NCBI GenBank assembly: GCA_030435675.1
Contig: CM059624.1
Span: 5,108,769 to 5,172,768 of the forward strand
Direction: 5' to 3'
Source: Steinernema hermaphroditum
Taxonomy: Eukaryota > Nematoda > Chromadorea > Rhabditida > Steinernematidae
DNA: 64,000 bases
The translations under genes were made by a program, and so were the position numbers. Shown here one piece after another: positions 1 to 11,190 of the stretch; within the stretch, counting starts at the first letter, position 1, and each line of letters starts with the position of its first letter. The notes beneath the pieces were generated by a model. That model searched no databases, was not told the origin of the DNA, and was given only the letters and a program-made list of their open reading frames with translations.

Positions 1-557
1 AGTTCAAGCCTCGGACATCGGAAAATGTCGACGTTGGGTCAACATAAGATTCGGTTTCTTCCTTTTGACCCCTGCGTCCAGTCCAGACGCTGCTCCTGGA
101 AGCCATCAGAACTCGGACCTTATTGGTTCCCTATGCGAAGTCAGTGGTTTATGACCGAAGCCTGAACGGGTGACCTTACCTAGCCGCAAAGACGGTCACC
201 TTCGAAAGAATCAGTTGCTCTATTAGAAGGAGTGTGAAGGCCAAAAGGGTTCCTCTGCTGCGCCAAGTAGGAAATGATTCATTGCTTGCAGCATGTGGGT
301 GGACCTGGCCCATTCTGAAATAATTGTACACCATTTGTGACAATCCATGTTTGAAGTGTGATACTATGGCATATTCTTTAAGATAGTTTTCCGGATTTTC
401 CTGAATTACCCATTATTCTTAGTATGACCCAAAATTCTATCAAATGCTCTACAGGCTGTCTCAAAAAGGGACTTTGTGACCGTTCCTCACTTTGTTAAAA
501 CAACGGTTGTCTTTAAAAATGATAAATTTAATAATTGGGTGGTAAGCACAATCGATA
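1..557. other. Intergenic, nothing recognised
   Basis: No open frame of note, repeat or RNA gene is visible. It lies downstream of the F-box-like pseudogene, which is on the minus strand. Confidence 0.5.
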
Positions 558-1195
558 TCAACGGTTAGTTCTTACGTACACAGTCCCATACCAAGTCTCT
601 GAATGTTTCATGACCTTCTCTATATCGTCAAGGAACGCCTGAGACCACTGTTCGTCACGGCACGAATTGAAGCGGACCTCCTGCAGGACTTCCGATGCCA
701 ACTGCTTCCTTATAAAATCATCGATGTAATTTCGAGGTTTGTGCAGGTAAATTGTTACGAATAGGATCCTACCTAAGCAGATCTGCTTGTACAATTCACC
801 ACTCACATTTTCGGCTCCTTCCAAGTGAAGCTGTGGATCGACAGCCAGATATATCGTGAAGTTAACGATTCTCTTGATCTCCTTGAAGGAACTTTTCTGG
901 ACACACTTATCACTGTAAAAGAAACAGAATCGTACGAACCGTAGATACTTCATCTGCAAGATGTCTTTGAATCGGAAATATTCCCTCCTCTGAACACTGA
1001 AGATAGTGCAGCGCCACTCTCCTTCATGGAAGCTGACGTGAATATAAAGAGGAATCCTCTCTGTTCGATGCTCGTCGAAGGCATTTGTACAAGTGGATAG
1101 TCGTTCGTTTCGGCTAAAAGCACCGATCTCAGGAAAAGTATGTAGAATGGAAAGAAAGCGACGGCGTCGCAGAACAGGGCTGGGACCGTGTCCAT
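558..1195 (-). pseudogene. F-box-like family paralogue with a frameshift
   Basis: The frame opens at an ATG at 1195 (MDTVPALFCDAVAF), matching the start of the neighbour at 2130 (MNSIPFAFCDAVAS). Homology then continues in a different frame from about 1149-1157 to the stop at 558. The two paralogues share a SIL-x-x-F motif right after the break, a central GEWR-x-x-IF motif, and a C-terminal W-x-G-x-x-Y block. The break is in a TTTCTTTCC run, so it is a 1-2 nt indel, either a real mutation or an assembly error. A 35-nt GT..AG stretch could in theory be spliced out to restore frame, but it would delete conserved residues, so I prefer the frameshift. Function is unknown; the family resembles nematode F-box-like expansions. 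Confidence 0.65.
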
Positions 1196-2129
1196 AATTG
1201 ACATAAAATTTGGGCGTTTGCCATAGTGTTCTTTCAATGGATGCAATCGAAAGTGTGAAGAGCTTTGATAATCGGAGACTTTCACAGTTATGCTTATACC
1301 ACATACACACTAGTTCCTTTAGATAATGACTCATCTTGTCATGAACAAAATGTCAAGTAGAGAACCTTCGAAAATGAAGTCCGAAGATCATCACGAGAGC
1401 GACACGATTCCCTGCCACAACGGCATTGATTCGGGGTGCCGTTAGCCAACAAGTTTCAGTCCGGCCGGAAGATCTCTCGAGTACTTCCCAGGGAGTTCGG
1501 CGGAAAGGTAGTAACACTTGGTACCCATGTCCCAACGGTGTGGCGGAGCGTTCTCTAAGTGAAGCCGCGCTCTCCCTTTGGTGGCTATTTGGGGGGGGCA
1601 GAAAAAACCGTCAAATATCGCGTTGTTTGTGCTGTGCTGTTAAGACAACGGCCCTTCGGGCTCACTTTAAATCCATAGCCAAAAAAACATAAGTCGGACC
1701 CTAATCCAACCCTGGGCCTGGATGGTAACCCCACTGGATGTTGCACAAAAATGAACATCTGATTCGTAGTCGCGCTGGCTTCGCCAAACCCCGATTTGGC
1801 GGATATTGACTGGGCGGTTTTTGTCTTTGCTGGTTTTTTTGCGGTTTTGTACGAACGGCCGGTTGGGGGAACTCCTACTATGCGTTCATTACGGCGTCTG
1901 AACTATGACTTTTCAATTTTTAGTTCAACAAAAGCAAATACAAGCAATGGCGTAGTGAAACAATTTCTGGAATACATTTGATGAAGATGCTCAGCTGATC
2001 CGTCTCCGTCTTCAATATCCCCAGTAGCAATGCCTTAACACTTTGTTTTGCGTCGCTCCCAGAATTTTCAAATTCCTATATTGTTATGAAAACATATTTC
2101 CACATTTTTCCCATTATAAAACAGAAACC
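1196..2129. other. Intergenic between divergent F-box-like paralogues
   Basis: This is the shared upstream region of two divergently transcribed paralogues. A short run of eight Gs lies near 1591-1598. The open frame across 1426-1692 has no recognisable domain. Confidence 0.4.
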
Positions 2130-2816
2130 ATGAATAGCATTCCTTTTGCGTTTTGCGACGCCGTCGCCTCCATTTTGAGAGATTTCGAAAAATTGCACAA
2201 TTTCTCCGATTCGGCCGACAACAGTTTGTGGGCGTTCGTCCTCGGGGAACACATCACGAAGAGAGTTTCGCTGACGCTGGAGATCAGATACGCGGACGGA
2301 GAGTGGAGATACCGTATCTTCAGAACGAACAATTTCGAAGAAAGATATTTCAGAGGGAAAACTCTAAAAGTGGAAGATGTTGTAAAAATGGCGAAGAAGA
2401 AGTCGAAATACCTGCAGATCTCGAAAATCGAAGTGCATCTTACCCGGTTCACACAGCAAAGTACCGTAATCTACGATGTTCATAGAATTTTCGATCTTGT
2501 GAAATACTTCGCCAACGAACCGGATCTTGTCATTGGAAGCATAGAAACGGGAGAGCACGAATTGGCCGATCTTCTGTCCTACTTGGAATGCATCTCTTTC
2601 AGAAGCATGGAACTTAGACAGCCACATCCACTCTGCGAACAATTTGTGAAAGGACAACTCAGGCGCAACTGCAGTCACCTGAGGAGTGTCGATTTTCGGT
2701 GCACCGATCGATGTTCAATATCGTGGTCCAGAGAACTCGTCGACGCTTTGAAGCGATGTATGATAGAGGAGTCAAAATGGTGCGGCGTGCAGTATAGTCG
2801 ACTAGTAGACGGGTAG
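2130..2816 (+). CDS. F-box-like family protein (nematode lineage-specific)
   Basis: This is a single-exon frame of 228 residues. I chose the ATG at 2130 over the in-frame start 29 codons upstream because AAACCATGA is a good context and because MNSIPFAFCDAV aligns with the start of the neighbouring paralogue. There is no signal peptide or membrane segment. The N-terminal 40 residues (PFAFCDAV, then a short helix) resemble the degenerate F-box-like heads of nematode families. The rest is a mixed beta/leucine-rich region, with a GEWRYRIF motif near residue 55 and a C-terminal W-CGVQYSR motif. An AATAAA at 2858-2863 lies 42 nt past the stop. Such proteins are usually presumed substrate adaptors for ubiquitin ligases; that role is inferred by analogy only. 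Confidence 0.7.
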   Translation: MNSIPFAFCDAVASILRDFEKLHNFSDSADNSLWAFVLGEHITKRVSLTLEIRYADGEWRYRIFRTNNFEERYFRGKTLKVEDVVKMAKKKSKYLQISKIEVHLTRFTQQSTVIYDVHRIFDLVKYFANEPDLVIGSIETGEHELADLLSYLECISFRSMELRQPHPLCEQFVKGQLRRNCSHLRSVDFRCTDRCSISWSRELVDALKRCMIEESKWCGVQYSRLVDG

Positions 2817-4094
2817 CATTTATACTGTCGAGAGAGGTTTTGATGACGCAGGTAATTAATAAACCGTGTTGAGACCCTTTGGTAGACACCCGCTTGCCCT
2901 AGATACAGTGTGAGGCATAAATACCGTAAGTCGGAAAACAGTCTGCGACCTGAGCACCAGCTGAAAAACACTCACTTCTACATTTCTTTTGTGTGTGTTT
3001 TAGCCAACTTCAGCCATTTGCGCGAGCACCAATCTTTCCATCCGCAGGGCTACATGTGGCTTTTAGTAATAGATGGTGCGAATTCGCGACAACCGCGTTA
3101 TGTTAATAGACTGCCACTTAACTCATCGGCCATTTTTCTTCGATCAGCCCAATACTTTAATGCTTGGGAACTGTTCTAGGAATTGCACGATTCAGGCAGT
3201 GTCTCGTCAAAAATCACTTGTTATCGCGCGTACTTAAAATTGCTAGTTAGCAAAGAGCAAAACAAGTTGCTTCCTAATGCAGATTGACATGCGTCTTCCC
3301 AGAAAACAAAATGACGTTTTTCGGAGCGGTCACGATTCCCCAATGTCCGACAGGTCGACAGAAGATGTCTCGTCTGCGAATGCCTGAGTAAATTTCGATT
3401 CAGACGCACTTTGGATCTGCATTTGTTAAGGAAAATGACGTGAACACTTTATAGGCATAAACAGGTTGGAGTGCGAGTTGATCTAAGTGTTAACAGTACA
3501 CACCAGGTGAGACACTACAAGAAAGTGCGCATTTTCAGAAATCGTCTTTCCTGCAAATAGAGTTTAAACTTTATGAATTTCACAAAGATCTTCATCACTT
3601 TTATGGAAAACACAGGTTCAATCTGCAAAACCAAAAGTTGTTTTCTATATGTGCACAGGCAATCCATATTTGCCTATTCTTTTACGATCAGATGAAAGCA
3701 AAAAAAGACATTAATCCAATCCAGTGCCTACGTCATCTGTGATGGATTCCATTTTCACGAGGCACCCACCCTCTTTCGTGCACATTTTCTATTTTCGGCA
3801 GTCAGATACCGCCTATCAGAGACGTGATCGGTCCTCCATTAGGCTTCTATGTTCAGTGATCATTGGCTACGTGCAAAAGGCTATCTTTTAATTCCATTTG
3901 AGGGACTCCATCAAGAGCTGTTTTTGCGAAAAACTTTGGGCTACTTAAATAAGACGGTTGATTGTTTATATACGTTATGTCTAGGCTTATTTTAACATCA
4001 AAGTAAGCCCAGCGGTTTGGGAATCAAAGTAATAAAAAGACCGTCGGGTTTACGAGTTTACGAGTTTATTTCTCGTATCTAAGGCTTACGCCTT
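2817..4094. other. Intergenic, nothing recognised
   Basis: After the poly(A) signal of the upstream gene I see only short, unsupported frames and no repeats I can pair within the window. Confidence 0.4.
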
Positions 4095-4930
4095 GCGAGA
4101 CGTCATATATATGCACAAAAACCACATTGTCACTCCGTAGTCGTCGGTCTTCCGGCTTCGGCGCAGGGCACAGCATCAGAGTAGAAGGCGACGATCCCAT
4201 CAGTGTGCGCGGGCATCAGAGAGGCGAAAAGTTGACCCCGGAGACGGTGGAACACAGCAAACCCATCTTCAGCTCGGGTGGCAGCGCGGACGTCGGAGTT
4301 GAGAAGCTTCTTCGGCGGCTTCCGCGGGCAGCACGGGCGAAGAACGGCACCTGGGCGAAACGCGTCGGTGGAGCACAACGGGCAAACCGGGAACCATCAA
4401 GGCAGCTGGCGGCACAGACTTCGGAGTTGTAACGCTTCTTCGGCTTCTCTGGTGGCGCGGGTGGATTCGGGCGGCAGTGACGGGCTTCTTGGCAAGACGT
4501 TGGAACTACGGCTCCTTGGTGTTCCAGGCCTTCTGGGAGCCGGGGCGATCACTGCGCAACCAACAATGACGGCCGAGAACGACCGCTCACTCAACTCAGT
4601 CGGCCCCAGACAGCCTCAGAGAGAGCGAGTGGACGACCTATCTCCAAATATATCTATCTCCTATCTCCTTCTATCTCCAAATACCTGTTATTCATTTGTT
4701 ATGTGGAAAGTACACCCAACTGTATAAGAATGTTGATAGTCAGTTTTTCAAGATTTGTGATGGTAAGATCTACCTACATTTGTGTGTTGATCCTCAAAAA
4801 CTTACTAGGTACTACTTGTTGGTGTCCATGGCGATCGGTCGGGACGTGCAGTCGTTCTTTCATCCGGTCGGATGAGTTGAGCGAGCGGTCGTTCTTGACC
4901 AATTCTAAGGTCATTGATTTGGGAATATAG
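4095..4930. repeat. Dispersed repeat family A, longest copy
   Basis: The segment contains GGAACTACGGCTCC followed by GTTCCAGGCC at about 4500-4540 and GAACGACCGCTCACTCAAC at about 4578. Related blocks recur at 8045-8140, 23770-24180, 32810-33140 and 56335-56400. The GACCGCTC block recurs inverted at about 4871-4898. A TTGTGCATATATGAGACGTC-like block at 4095-4118 recurs near 32228 and 33122. Internal imperfect duplicates (cggagttg...gcttcttcggc) lie near 4295 and 4420. It has no credible protein. It is probably a non-autonomous mobile element; the class is unresolved. Confidence 0.5.
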
Positions 4931-5463
4931 ATCGCAAATCGTACTGTATACTGTTCTTTTGCGACGCCTACTTTTTAACGCGATTAATGTTACTTAGCGA
5001 ATCCCCGGTGGAAATCTGAAATGGGAATGAACATAGGCGGAAAGTTGCTCTTTCCATCTCTAAAGATCGAATATTGTCGAAGATTTTTGTTTAAATCTTT
5101 CCAACTTGAGTTGAACGTTGACTGCAGTTCTTCGACATGCGTGTTTTGGCGCTTTCTGATACACTAGTCCGAAACGCACCTGATCTCCTCGGCACAGCTC
5201 CCCTGGCCCCAAATGACTCACTCTCTCAGCGTCCTCACCCGTTCAAACACCAACTCACCACGCACCTCAACGCCCCACGTGTCCAACCAGCGTCACATTC
5301 ACAATTCGTTTCTGTCTCTTCGCTTTACGGACAAACAACTCTTTTCACAGAAAACAAACATACAGTATATATTAGGGGATAGTATAGAGATGAACTGAAC
5401 GGATGGAGATTACGCTAAGTTCTGAGAGATCGTCGTGGGAATCACAGGAGGGGGGCGTTCGCC
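4931..5463. other. Intergenic 3' flank of the neuropeptide-like gene
   Basis: No gene or paired repeat is seen. The region holds CT/AC-rich sequence around 5220-5350. Confidence 0.4.
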
Positions 5464-6007
5464 TCATTTGCCGAATCCTCGGGCGCCCTGGAGAGCGAGC
5501 TTCTTGAGGACGTTGCGCTTGTTCCAGAAGCCGCTGACAACGGGGGCCACGGGCGGCTCGCGCTCCTCGCCCGGCGACTCCAGAGGCTCGCCGAAATAGG
5601 TCTCGGCGAGGTCGTCGAAGAAGATGGGACGCGGCTCGACGGGCTCGTTGTGGAAGGAGAGCAGCTTGCGGTCCGGGTAGAGACGCGCCATCTGCTGGTA
5701 CGTGTTGGCGTACGGGTGGAACAACCGTAACCCTGAAAAACAGGCGATCGTGGTGATATACAACTTCGATCTTTTTGCCATGCAAAATTCGCCAAAAGGC
5801 CCTGTAAACTGCACTTCCCAGAACCTTGACTCTTCCACGACATGTTTCCCCTAATTCTTCGAACTGATCGTTTTCCGATTGGAGGCATTAATTAAAACAA
5901 CGCTTACTCTCTCGCGGAGCCGCCGAAGCAGTTTTGGAGTTAATTAACATGAGCAGGACGACGGTTTGAGTGACGGCGACGAACGAAGCGCTGTGGAACA
6001 GATTCAT
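5464..6007 (-). CDS. Preprohormone with C-terminal amidatable ARGF (allatotropin-like?)
   Basis: The two-exon model is 6007-5908 and 5732-5464, giving 122 residues with phases that match (1 nt + 2 nt). Residues 1-30 form a clear signal peptide (MNLF... then a VVLLMLI core, TASAA near the cleavage site). The acceptor CTTCCAG abuts the ATG at 6008, so the message is probably trans-spliced directly at the start codon. The precursor ends ...SGFWN-KR-NVLKKLALQGARGF-G-K-stop. Cleavage at KR (105-106) and amidation at Gly121 would release a 14-residue ARGF-amide. There are no cysteines, which excludes an insulin or 7B2-like fold. Arthropod allatotropins start GF and end ARGF-amide, so the resemblance may be real homology or convergence. 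It is likely secreted from neurons or gland cells; receptor unknown. Confidence 0.75.
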
Positions 6008-6014
6008 CTGGAAG
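6008..6014 (-). other. Likely spliced-leader acceptor for the neuropeptide-like gene
   Basis: CTTCCAG on the minus strand directly precedes the ATG at 6007, preceded by a pyrimidine-rich tract. This is typical of nematode trans-splice sites. Confidence 0.5.
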
Positions 6015-8044
6015 ATTCGACGAAAAGGTCAACGGGACGAGATATAGAGGTCGCGAAAACTCGGAAGAAGAAGCGCGAGACCGCACACGGACACTGAGAA
6101 GTTAGAGTTAGCGCACGCCGTCTCGGGCACGAAGATGAGCTTCCGAATACTTTATGCAAAGACCGAATGGGTCTCCAGGGGTCACGTTCGGTTGACAACC
6201 ACTCATCAACGATTAGTCATATGGCCTCTGCTCCTACACAGTACTTATACACGTCGGTCATGGGGTGGATTCTAGGCAAAAGCATGACTAGAGAGATCTG
6301 GAACTGCTGGAACATGGATTGAAATTGGCGCAGAAATCAGACATCCGAGGACAAGAAACTGCATAATCTAGCGAAATACCACAAAGAGTGCAAAATCTTG
6401 TGACGACACGCATGGTACACTGTGGCTATGATGACTATCACCCTTATTATTAATATGTTGGATAACAAAAGGAATGCCTCCTAACGAAAACCTAAGGACA
6501 CTGGCCTTCAGAATCTGTAACAAAACATGCAAAATTGTGAAAGCAGACAGCCTGAGGCGTTCTAGACATCCATTGAGGCGGAAATGTCTAGACCGATGGA
6601 TATCTGCTTGATGGACGTGTCTAGAAGTGGACCTATCTGCCTACAGAATCGAAAGTCCAACAGACCGCTGTTCCTATAATTTCATTCCACCTTTGGGAAT
6701 TCGATCATAATTCATTATATGTTTTCGACAACAAACCAAAACATACTCCACTGCCAAAGGGCATATTCCGCGGCATAACATTTGACTGCCTGAAGGGACA
6801 ACGATCGTCTAAACGGCGCCCTAAGTGACGTCCTTAATTAAGCTCTTGCAGACAAAACGCAAACACGGAGGGCCGTAAAGACGACACCGAGAACTCCGAT
6901 GCAAACGCCACTTGGGATGACTTGCATCAAGTGACCGAACACGCGACATTTCCCGCCCCTGACGAGGCGAAGGGACTACTCGAGGTCATCCCACGCGCGC
7001 TCCGCGAAGACGCCCTCTGTGCGGAAAATCTAAAAATCGCCGAAATTAGCTGCACGTTAATTAATTGGCTTTTGGTCGGGGCGGCCCTTGGCGCGCCGCG
7101 AAATGAGATAAATCGCGGGGAAGACGCGCCGCCCGAAAACAGATTTAAATTGCGTTCCCAGTCGGAACGCCCTTCAAGAAGATGTCCTCTCGAATCGACT
7201 TCGAACGGAGGTGAACGGAGGAGGGGAGGGCCAAGCCGAAGGTGCATATTAGTCGAAAGGGGAGGAGGCTTCCCGCCGACGATAAATTATCGAGTGAGTA
7301 CGGCTGGGGGCAAAAAGGTAGGAAACGTAGTAAAGTACACGAGGTTGTAGCGTGACGCACTACAATGAGGTTCCCTGAGGGGAGCCGCTGCATGCCTGTG
7401 ACGTAGCGGGGGAACGATCGAATGGTTACTTAGGAGGAAATGGCCTTTTTACGAAGGTAATCATGTTATGAGTGGATTTTCGAGTAGTGTCTGCTTGCTT
7501 AGTCGGTCATTAGTCTATGCTATAGACATTTGGCTTTGTTATCTTCTAGCAATTTGATTAAAGAGCATCTGATCTACGAAAATGTGATGTGATCATCTAG
7601 GACCAAACTCATTTGCCTAGAACAGCACCAGAAGAATCAGCCCGCCAGTGAACCGGAGTTTGGGGGTTCATTCTTGATCTAAAACTAAGAAAGACAGGGA
7701 AACGGCGAAATGGACTTTTGTAAAGGTAATCATATTATGGTTTTCTGAGTAATGTCTGCTTGGTCAATTCAATTAGTCTGCTCACCTCACATGAGACATT
7801 TGAAAAGGATAATTCAATAAGACAGAGAAGCAACAACGTTCATCAAATTTAAGATCATCTGGCTGGATATACGGTATGAGATCTCAGTTTGCCTATCATT
7901 TGCTCATTTGCTCAAAGTCAGAGAAACGGTTCAAGAATCAAGATCAAGGAAACTGTTCTAGCTGGCTACATTCCACAAGCCACCCAAAGAGGTGAACTTA
8001 GTTGGTATAAAAGCTTAATTTAATAGACGATGGTTGGAGTTTTT
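6015..8044. other. Intergenic, with a GC-rich block at about 6840-7290
   Basis: No gene is supported. The 6840-7290 block is CpG-rich relative to its flanks, with several open frames on both strands that are best read as a composition effect. It lies upstream of the neuropeptide-like gene and could hold regulatory sequence; that is conjecture. Confidence 0.35.
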
Positions 8045-8140
8045 GTCGGTCATTCGCCTTAGCGGTCGTTCTTAGCTCAGTTCCCCGGCTCCAATAAGGC
8101 CTGGAACACCAGGGAGCCGTAGTTCCACCGTCTTATCAAA
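8045..8140 (-). repeat. Dispersed repeat family A fragment
   Basis: On the minus strand this carries GGAACTACGGCTCCCTGG followed by GTTCCAGGCC and a GAACGACCGCT block, in the same order as the copy at 4500-4600. Confidence 0.5.
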
Positions 8141-11100
8141 AAGGTAGTCGCGGATCAGTAGTTCTTGGTTTCTGCATCGGAGCTCAGGGACCAGCATAAG
8201 CAGAATATCAATATCCTCTTTGATTGGACCATCACGGTCACTTCACTCGACTCCTTTAGAGTACTAGAGGTGCTGTCTTTAATTGAATGTTGTTCACTTT
8301 TCTGTTTTGACAAGTTCCCTCATTCTATAACTTGGGTCTTCTAGAGTTTAATTACGTAAGCAACGATTAATATAAAGGAAGTTTTCTTTGTTTTGTATTT
8401 GTCGAAGTCCAAGCTCAACTTTCCATCAAAACATGATCACTGTTGTATTATCCACATTTGAAAAGTAGCATAAAATCACGTAAAGGAGAAAACGATGAAC
8501 TGTGAGTATATAGGGTGAAACATCGAGTTCACAATAGAAAAAAGCATACATTTTTAGAGCCATTTTTGTGCACTTTTGTCCAAAAGCGAACCTCGAACAA
8601 CAAAGTAATTGAAGTGTGTAGACCCCAAGCGCCTTTGTTTCTATTATTTACCTTTTGTAGCCAACCATATCCTACAAAACTTCTTGTTGCTTTGAGGCCA
8701 ACGGAGCTACTCACATCGTTATCTACGTGTAATTCTCCTGTGCACTGGGGAAACAAAAAGAGAAGTTTGCCACTGTCCTTGAAGTATGTCAGCAGCTGAA
8801 CACTTCAGAAATGAAAAATCAAACCCGAACAAAGACCTCCATGAGTGTTTACAGCGTAGAACTATTTTAAGTGTAATGTTCGAAAATTGAACGAAAGAAG
8901 AAAACCACTTTTTGATTCTCCTCTAAATTCTCCAAGAGGACCAATACGGAGGGATAGCCTACAGCTAGACCAGACGTGACTTTTGAAGATACAGCCACAG
9001 CAGAGACCTTTGCTCCCAGAGCGTCTGAGTTGAGAGCGTAACACGAAAAAACGGATGGGGATTAACCTATGAGAGACGCAAACATACTGACGCAAATTGA
9101 GATGTTTTTGTACAGCGGCTCAATTTCTACTCTAAATAAAAACGATAAGTGGGGTTTAGAGGTTGAGCAAGATAGACATAATCACGCATAATCTGAAATC
9201 AGGTGCCTAAGCCAAGTATCTGAGATAATCAGATAGACACGGAAGAGTATATTTATTGTGCTCCAAACCAAATCTAACTATTCCGAACCAGAGATGGACC
9301 GTTAAACTTCTCAGCCGTCGTCCTTTCAACGGCTAATGGATCGGCTTGCCTACCTATCGGTCTACCCAGCGGTTGCCCATTTCTCATCTGAACCACTTCT
9401 GGCTGTTTTGTGAAATAAGAGTTCTAAGAGCAAATTGTATAGCTGGAAGAATGGCTGACCCTACAATATTTGATTCTTTGGCACAGCATGTCTGAAGATA
9501 TAAGACAGATAAACACCATTTTGTTATTCTAAGTGGAAATGTATCCAGGTAAAGGCGGGGTGATTTTGATGTTCATTATGAATCCTGACAGGAATTGGGC
9601 CAAATTCAAAACCAGATTTAGCCTCAGTTTTGAATTGAAAAACATGCTTATAAAGAACAACAAAAAAGGGAGTACAACATGATAAAAAAGGTCAAAGACG
9701 TTTGGATTATTATTGTAAATGCACTCTTTTTCATTTTTTTGGTCTTGACATTTTTTCTGCGTTTCGTCGTGTGATATTTGTTGGCATTCGGTGCGAATTG
9801 TGACGCTCGACTTATAATAATACGCGCAGATTTTCGGTGTTTCACGAGAAATCAAGAAAGAAGCCCCCGGCAAAGCAGAAAGCCGTGAGGAAGAAACAAT
9901 CTAAAGAGTTCGTGTAACATGAAGCTTCACAGAACATGAGGCATGCGAAATGGATTGAGGTTGTTTCTCTGAAGACCACAGGACTGACGAGCAAGTTGAA
10001 ACATCCAGAGAGCTTTGCTTATCTGGTACAGAAACTGGGCAAGCCTTTGGTCCACGTTTATTTCATTGAGACATCCGTTGCTAAAAATCATAAAGTGGCA
10101 TTCAAACCCTTCACCAACCAATGTTGGCATGTTTCCTATTGGTTCGTGCACAATCAGATGTCAACAATCAGAAAGGGAACCTACAGGAACCCAATTGAAA
10201 CTCCATTTTTTTGTTCCATGTCAAAGCAGAGGTGCGGTACTTTGTGTCTTATTTATAGGTTAAAACAAAGATCAAACTTCTTTGACAACTGCCAGCTTCT
10301 TAGAGCTTCTTGTTCAAAATCTCATCGCAAATCAGGGATCAAATCGCGTTTACGAATCACTTCAGGGATCAAATCAACATGAGAAATCCATAAGCATAGA
10401 AAGAAGTGTCCCGAGACGAAACAGAAACTGTTGAAACGTGGCAAGACCGTTTTCTAAAGTGTGTCCAGGTCATCAGTCACTTCCAGGAAGCATGTACTCT
10501 GCTCCTTCATACTTCATACCCTTCGATGTTGACATGTTTCCTATTAGTTGCGTGCACAATCAGATGTCAACAACTTATCTAGAGGAGCAATCTTAATGCT
10601 GGACGCCACCGCAAACATCAACATCATCCTTGCATAGATTGCAATTTCAAATTTCTGCGAACAAGGGAAATGTTGCACGAATCCACTGGAAGAGACCAAG
10701 TACCTGGAGTTTCAAACGATTGTTCGAAAGACAGCGTAGGAAGGGAGACATGAATTATTAATCCAAAAAAATTTTACGCTAACACAAACGCGACGAAAAG
10801 TCGTCTCTTCTATTTGCATAATTCTAATTTTAGATTCAACAAATGACGATTTCCCAACTCACTCATGCATTTTGATTAAAACAACGTGACGCGGAAGTGA
10901 ATGCTAACGTTAACTTGTTGCCAGCAGGTGGAGCTCTGTGACCTACGGACCGTAATCGAAGTTCAGAATGAGTGGGCTTGATTGATGGACGTTAGACTAG
11001 AAAAGTGTTCTACTACATATAGAGTCACTCACGCATAAGCGTGTGCAAGAAAGTGCACTTGTCGAAAGGTCAGAAAAGGAGCGACACAGGGGCGAATGTC

Positions 11101-11188
11101 TCTTCTGTTGGCAGCGAAAGATTCTTTCGCGTGGAGAGAATGACGACAAAACGTGCACATCAAATTTGCAACGTGTGAGATTTTGATC
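8141..11188. other. Intergenic
   Basis: No gene is supported. A roughly 50-bp block (tgtttcctatt...gtgcacaatcagatgtcaacaa) occurs at about 10128-10170 and again at about 10538-10572, a local direct duplication. Confidence 0.4.
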
Positions 11189-11190
11189 TA

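Noticed and set aside
9936..10382. A 148-codon plus-strand frame
   Set aside because: No recognisable family or signal; part is duplicated non-coding sequence at 10.5 kb.
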